Shown: positions 62,622 to 64,000 of the stretch, piece after piece
Layout of the letters: every line of letters begins with the position of its first letter
Position numbering within the stretch: position 1 is the first letter of the stretch
Position numbers and translations under genes: made by a program
Notes under the pieces: generated by a model
What the model saw: only the letters and a program-made list of their open reading frames with translations
Told to the model about the DNA's origin: nothing
Databases searched by the model: none
Assembly (NCBI RefSeq): GCF_000621785.1
Contig: NZ_KK211346.1
Location: 1-64,000, forward strand
Source: Ruminococcus flavefaciens ND2009
GTDB lineage: Bacteria; Bacillota; Clostridia; Oscillospirales; Ruminococcaceae
Direction: 5' to 3'
DNA length: 64,000 nt

Positions 62622-63155
62622 ATGAGCGGTCAAGAATTCATATCTTTCTGTTGTTCTCCTACTATGCAACTTCCTTTGGTTATGGATAATGCTGATATCT
62701 GCACCTCCGATATCGGCGTTATCGACTATTTCATTCAGTATATGAAATCTCAATATAAGATTAACATTGTAGCATGGGATCCGTCATCGCGTGCCTATCC
62801 TAATTATATGTTTCTTGGCGGCGACAGAGGGATTTTAGCATATATTTCATTTCGATATATCCATTCACCTTCAACTATTACATCAGATGATATAAGTTGG
62901 AAAAGCAAAGATGTTCTGAATACAGTTCGTGTAGCTGCTTCACAGTTGGATAGACCTGTATTCTATGTTTATCTTATAAATACAGCAGATCGCATTGGGA
63001 TATATTTTGAAACAGATGAGCAGATTCGAGATCGTTGGTTATCAACCGATTTTTCTGCTGATATTTACACACCCATCACATCAGAAATGGGAGATTTTCA
63101 AAACCTATTGTCATTGCTACTCGATTTAAAGCGTAACAGCGTGAAGGTTTCATAA
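62622..63155 (+). CDS. Catalytically degenerate paralogue of the nuclease
   Basis: A 177-residue protein that aligns by eye with residues 85-235 of the nuclease before it: AYISFRYI against AYFEVKFH and PVFYVYLIN...YFETDEQIRDRW against PVFYVHWIE...YETSDQVKQYI. At identical spacing the catalytic residues are replaced: Asp121 by Asn61, Glu136 by Ser76, Lys138 by Arg78. It lacks the N-terminal helical domain. It should not cut DNA, but could be a specificity or structural subunit. ATG at 62622 follows GAGGTG. A strong terminator follows the stop. Confidence 0.85.
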   Translation: MSGQEFISFCCSPTMQLPLVMDNADICTSDIGVIDYFIQYMKSQYKINIVAWDPSSRAYPNYMFLGGDRGILAYISFRYIHSPSTITSDDISWKSKDVLNTVRVAASQLDRPVFYVYLINTADRIGIYFETDEQIRDRWLSTDFSADIYTPITSEMGDFQNLLSLLLDLKRNSVKVS

Positions 63156-63170
63156 TCTGCATTATAACAG

Positions 63171-63208
63171 GAGCAGCTGCCCTAAATTGGACAGCTGCTC
63201 TTTTTTTT
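63171..63208 (+). terminator. Terminator of the restriction-modification operon
   Basis: GAGCAGCTG pairs with CAGCTGCTC around a 12-base loop, followed by TTTTTTTT. Confidence 0.93.
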
Positions 63209-64000
63209 AAAGGCGCTCAGAGATATATTTCAGTCCACGGAACAGTTCGTTTGGATAGGCTATTGAAAAATCTTGGATACCCGCATAATTAGGTAGGATT
63301 TCGCAGAGTTTGCGATGCTGCATCACTGCATGAAGGCCGATCAATTGCCTGCTATAATAATTGGCTTCCGAGTTTGTAGATTTCATAGAATACAGTTGTT
63401 TTATATTGTGTACTGTTTGAGCTTGCAGACAAGCTGGGCAACCACACAAAGGCATACTATCTGGAACTTCATTCAATTTTATATACCCAGTTTTTTCAGG
63501 TCTCATGGTATTATCCATATTGATACCGCCCATAAAGAATTTACTAAACCCTACTTTGGAAGGAGTAGGATCGAATACAATTCTTGTTGATTCTTCACTG
63601 CCGTCGCCGACACGTCTAACGGGAGAGGCGGCATCAAAAGATGTGGCACCACAGTAATAATTAAGTGCAATGTTATTATATCCGCCACATCCTAAAGCAT
63701 GAATCGGCCTATCTCCAACGAGTTCTCTGACAATTTTGCTTGCTCTTGCAGGGACGATAGTTTCTATAAACCCACGTTTTCCTATCCGTGATAGATTTAT
63801 ATCATTGTACCAACTTGGATCTACTTGTTTATAGCTTGCAACACCACCAAGAGCAAAGCCCCAAAAGCGAGCATTATACTGTTCTTCCAAGCTAAGAATA
63901 TATCTCGTGTTTTCGGAATATTCTGCTGGGGTATCACCGTGTACTGTCGCTAAAACATAAGGATAGTAATCGGGATGCTCTTTGATGTACTTCACTGTAA
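63207..64000 (-). CDS. TGT/DpdA-like transglycosylase (5' part outside window)
   Basis: A 263-residue C-terminal piece of a tRNA-guanine transglycosylase-like barrel. FWGFALGGVAS matches the TGT GGLAVGE region; DRPIHALGCGG and FDAASPVRR match the late barrel with the nucleophile-type Asp (TGT FDCVLPTR); CGCPAC with a His 31 residues on (GLH) gives the zinc site. Ordinary bacterial TGT keeps FDCV/MPTR; these changes suggest DpdA or another divergent branch that places 7-deazaguanines in DNA. The frame is open at the window edge (ACA upstream of GTG 63995), so the gene probably starts beyond 64000. It is convergent with the restriction-modification operon. Confidence 0.8.
   Translation of the reverse strand, partial: TVKYIKEHPDYYPYVLATVHGDTPAEYSENTRYILSLEEQYNARFWGFALGGVASYKQVDPSWYNDINLSRIGKRGFIETIVPARASKIVRELVGDRPIHALGCGGYNNIALNYYCGATSFDAASPVRRVGDGSEESTRIVFDPTPSKVGFSKFFMGGINMDNTMRPEKTGYIKLNEVPDSMPLCGCPACLQAQTVHNIKQLYSMKSTNSEANYYSRQLIGLHAVMQHRKLCEILPNYAGIQDFSIAYPNELFRGLKYISERL

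Overview
The window reads as a chromosomal segment of a fibre-degrading, cellulosome-forming Ruminococcus, most like R. flavefaciens. The evidence is three secreted multi-domain xylan-degrading enzymes with dockerins and Thr-rich linkers (one with the GH11-CBM22-dockerin-GH16 layout known from R. flavefaciens XynD), a dockerin on a cell-wall peptidase, Firmicutes-type AGGAGG ribosome binding sites and TTGACA-17-TATAAT promoters, and tRNA genes of bacterial type. Species assignment is inference.

Layout. 1-10 kb: GNAT acetyltransferase, ZIP metal transporter, GH13 amylase fused to a DUF1653 domain, HD hydrolase, guaA behind a long structured leader, GH25 lysozyme lipoprotein, amidohydrolase, and a zinc-ribbon/TIR/membrane protein. 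10-27 kb: a repeat element, an AraC regulator, a SulP transporter with a long C-terminal extension, tRNA-Ala(CGC) and tRNA-Leu(CAA), an EAL-domain protein, an aroB-aroA-aroC-DUF4364 operon, a patatin-like lipase, bioY, a CtpE-like P-type ATPase, a small HMA protein, a dockerin-bearing M23 peptidase and a P-loop kinase.

27-47 kb is a xylan utilisation island. Three secreted modular enzymes (GH11-CBM22-CE3-dockerin-CE1; GH43-CBM6-CBM22-dockerin-CE1; GH11-CBM22-dockerin-GH16) and three AraC-type regulators precede an operon for an epimerase-like protein, a GH3 beta-xylosidase, xylose isomerase and a sugar ABC importer (binding lipoprotein and two permeases, no ATPase). Extracellular depolymerisation and deacetylation should release xylo-oligosaccharides that are imported, cut to xylose inside the cell and isomerised.

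47-59 kb is housekeeping: fhs, tsaE, tsaB, rpiB, upp, a Gfo/Idh/MocA oxidoreductase, a LURP-one-like protein, an rRNA/tRNA methyltransferase, a flavodoxin-fold protein flanked by repeat ends, ligA, an ECF sigma/anti-sigma pair and a CpXC protein.

60-64 kb is an AT-rich block, probably acquired. A perfect palindrome downstream of a strong promoter is followed by an AbrB-like protein, two beta-class DNA methyltransferases, a PD-(D/E)XK nuclease and a paralogue in which all three catalytic residues are replaced at the same spacing (D to N, E to S, K to R). A convergent, truncated TGT/DpdA-like transglycosylase follows. This looks like a restriction-modification system with an unusual regulator and a pseudo-nuclease partner, and it is the most interesting locus here. 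Other notable items are two repeat families: a 137-bp sequence present in two identical inverted copies 41 kb apart, and a 42-bp hairpin whose two copies differ by a compensatory base-pair change.
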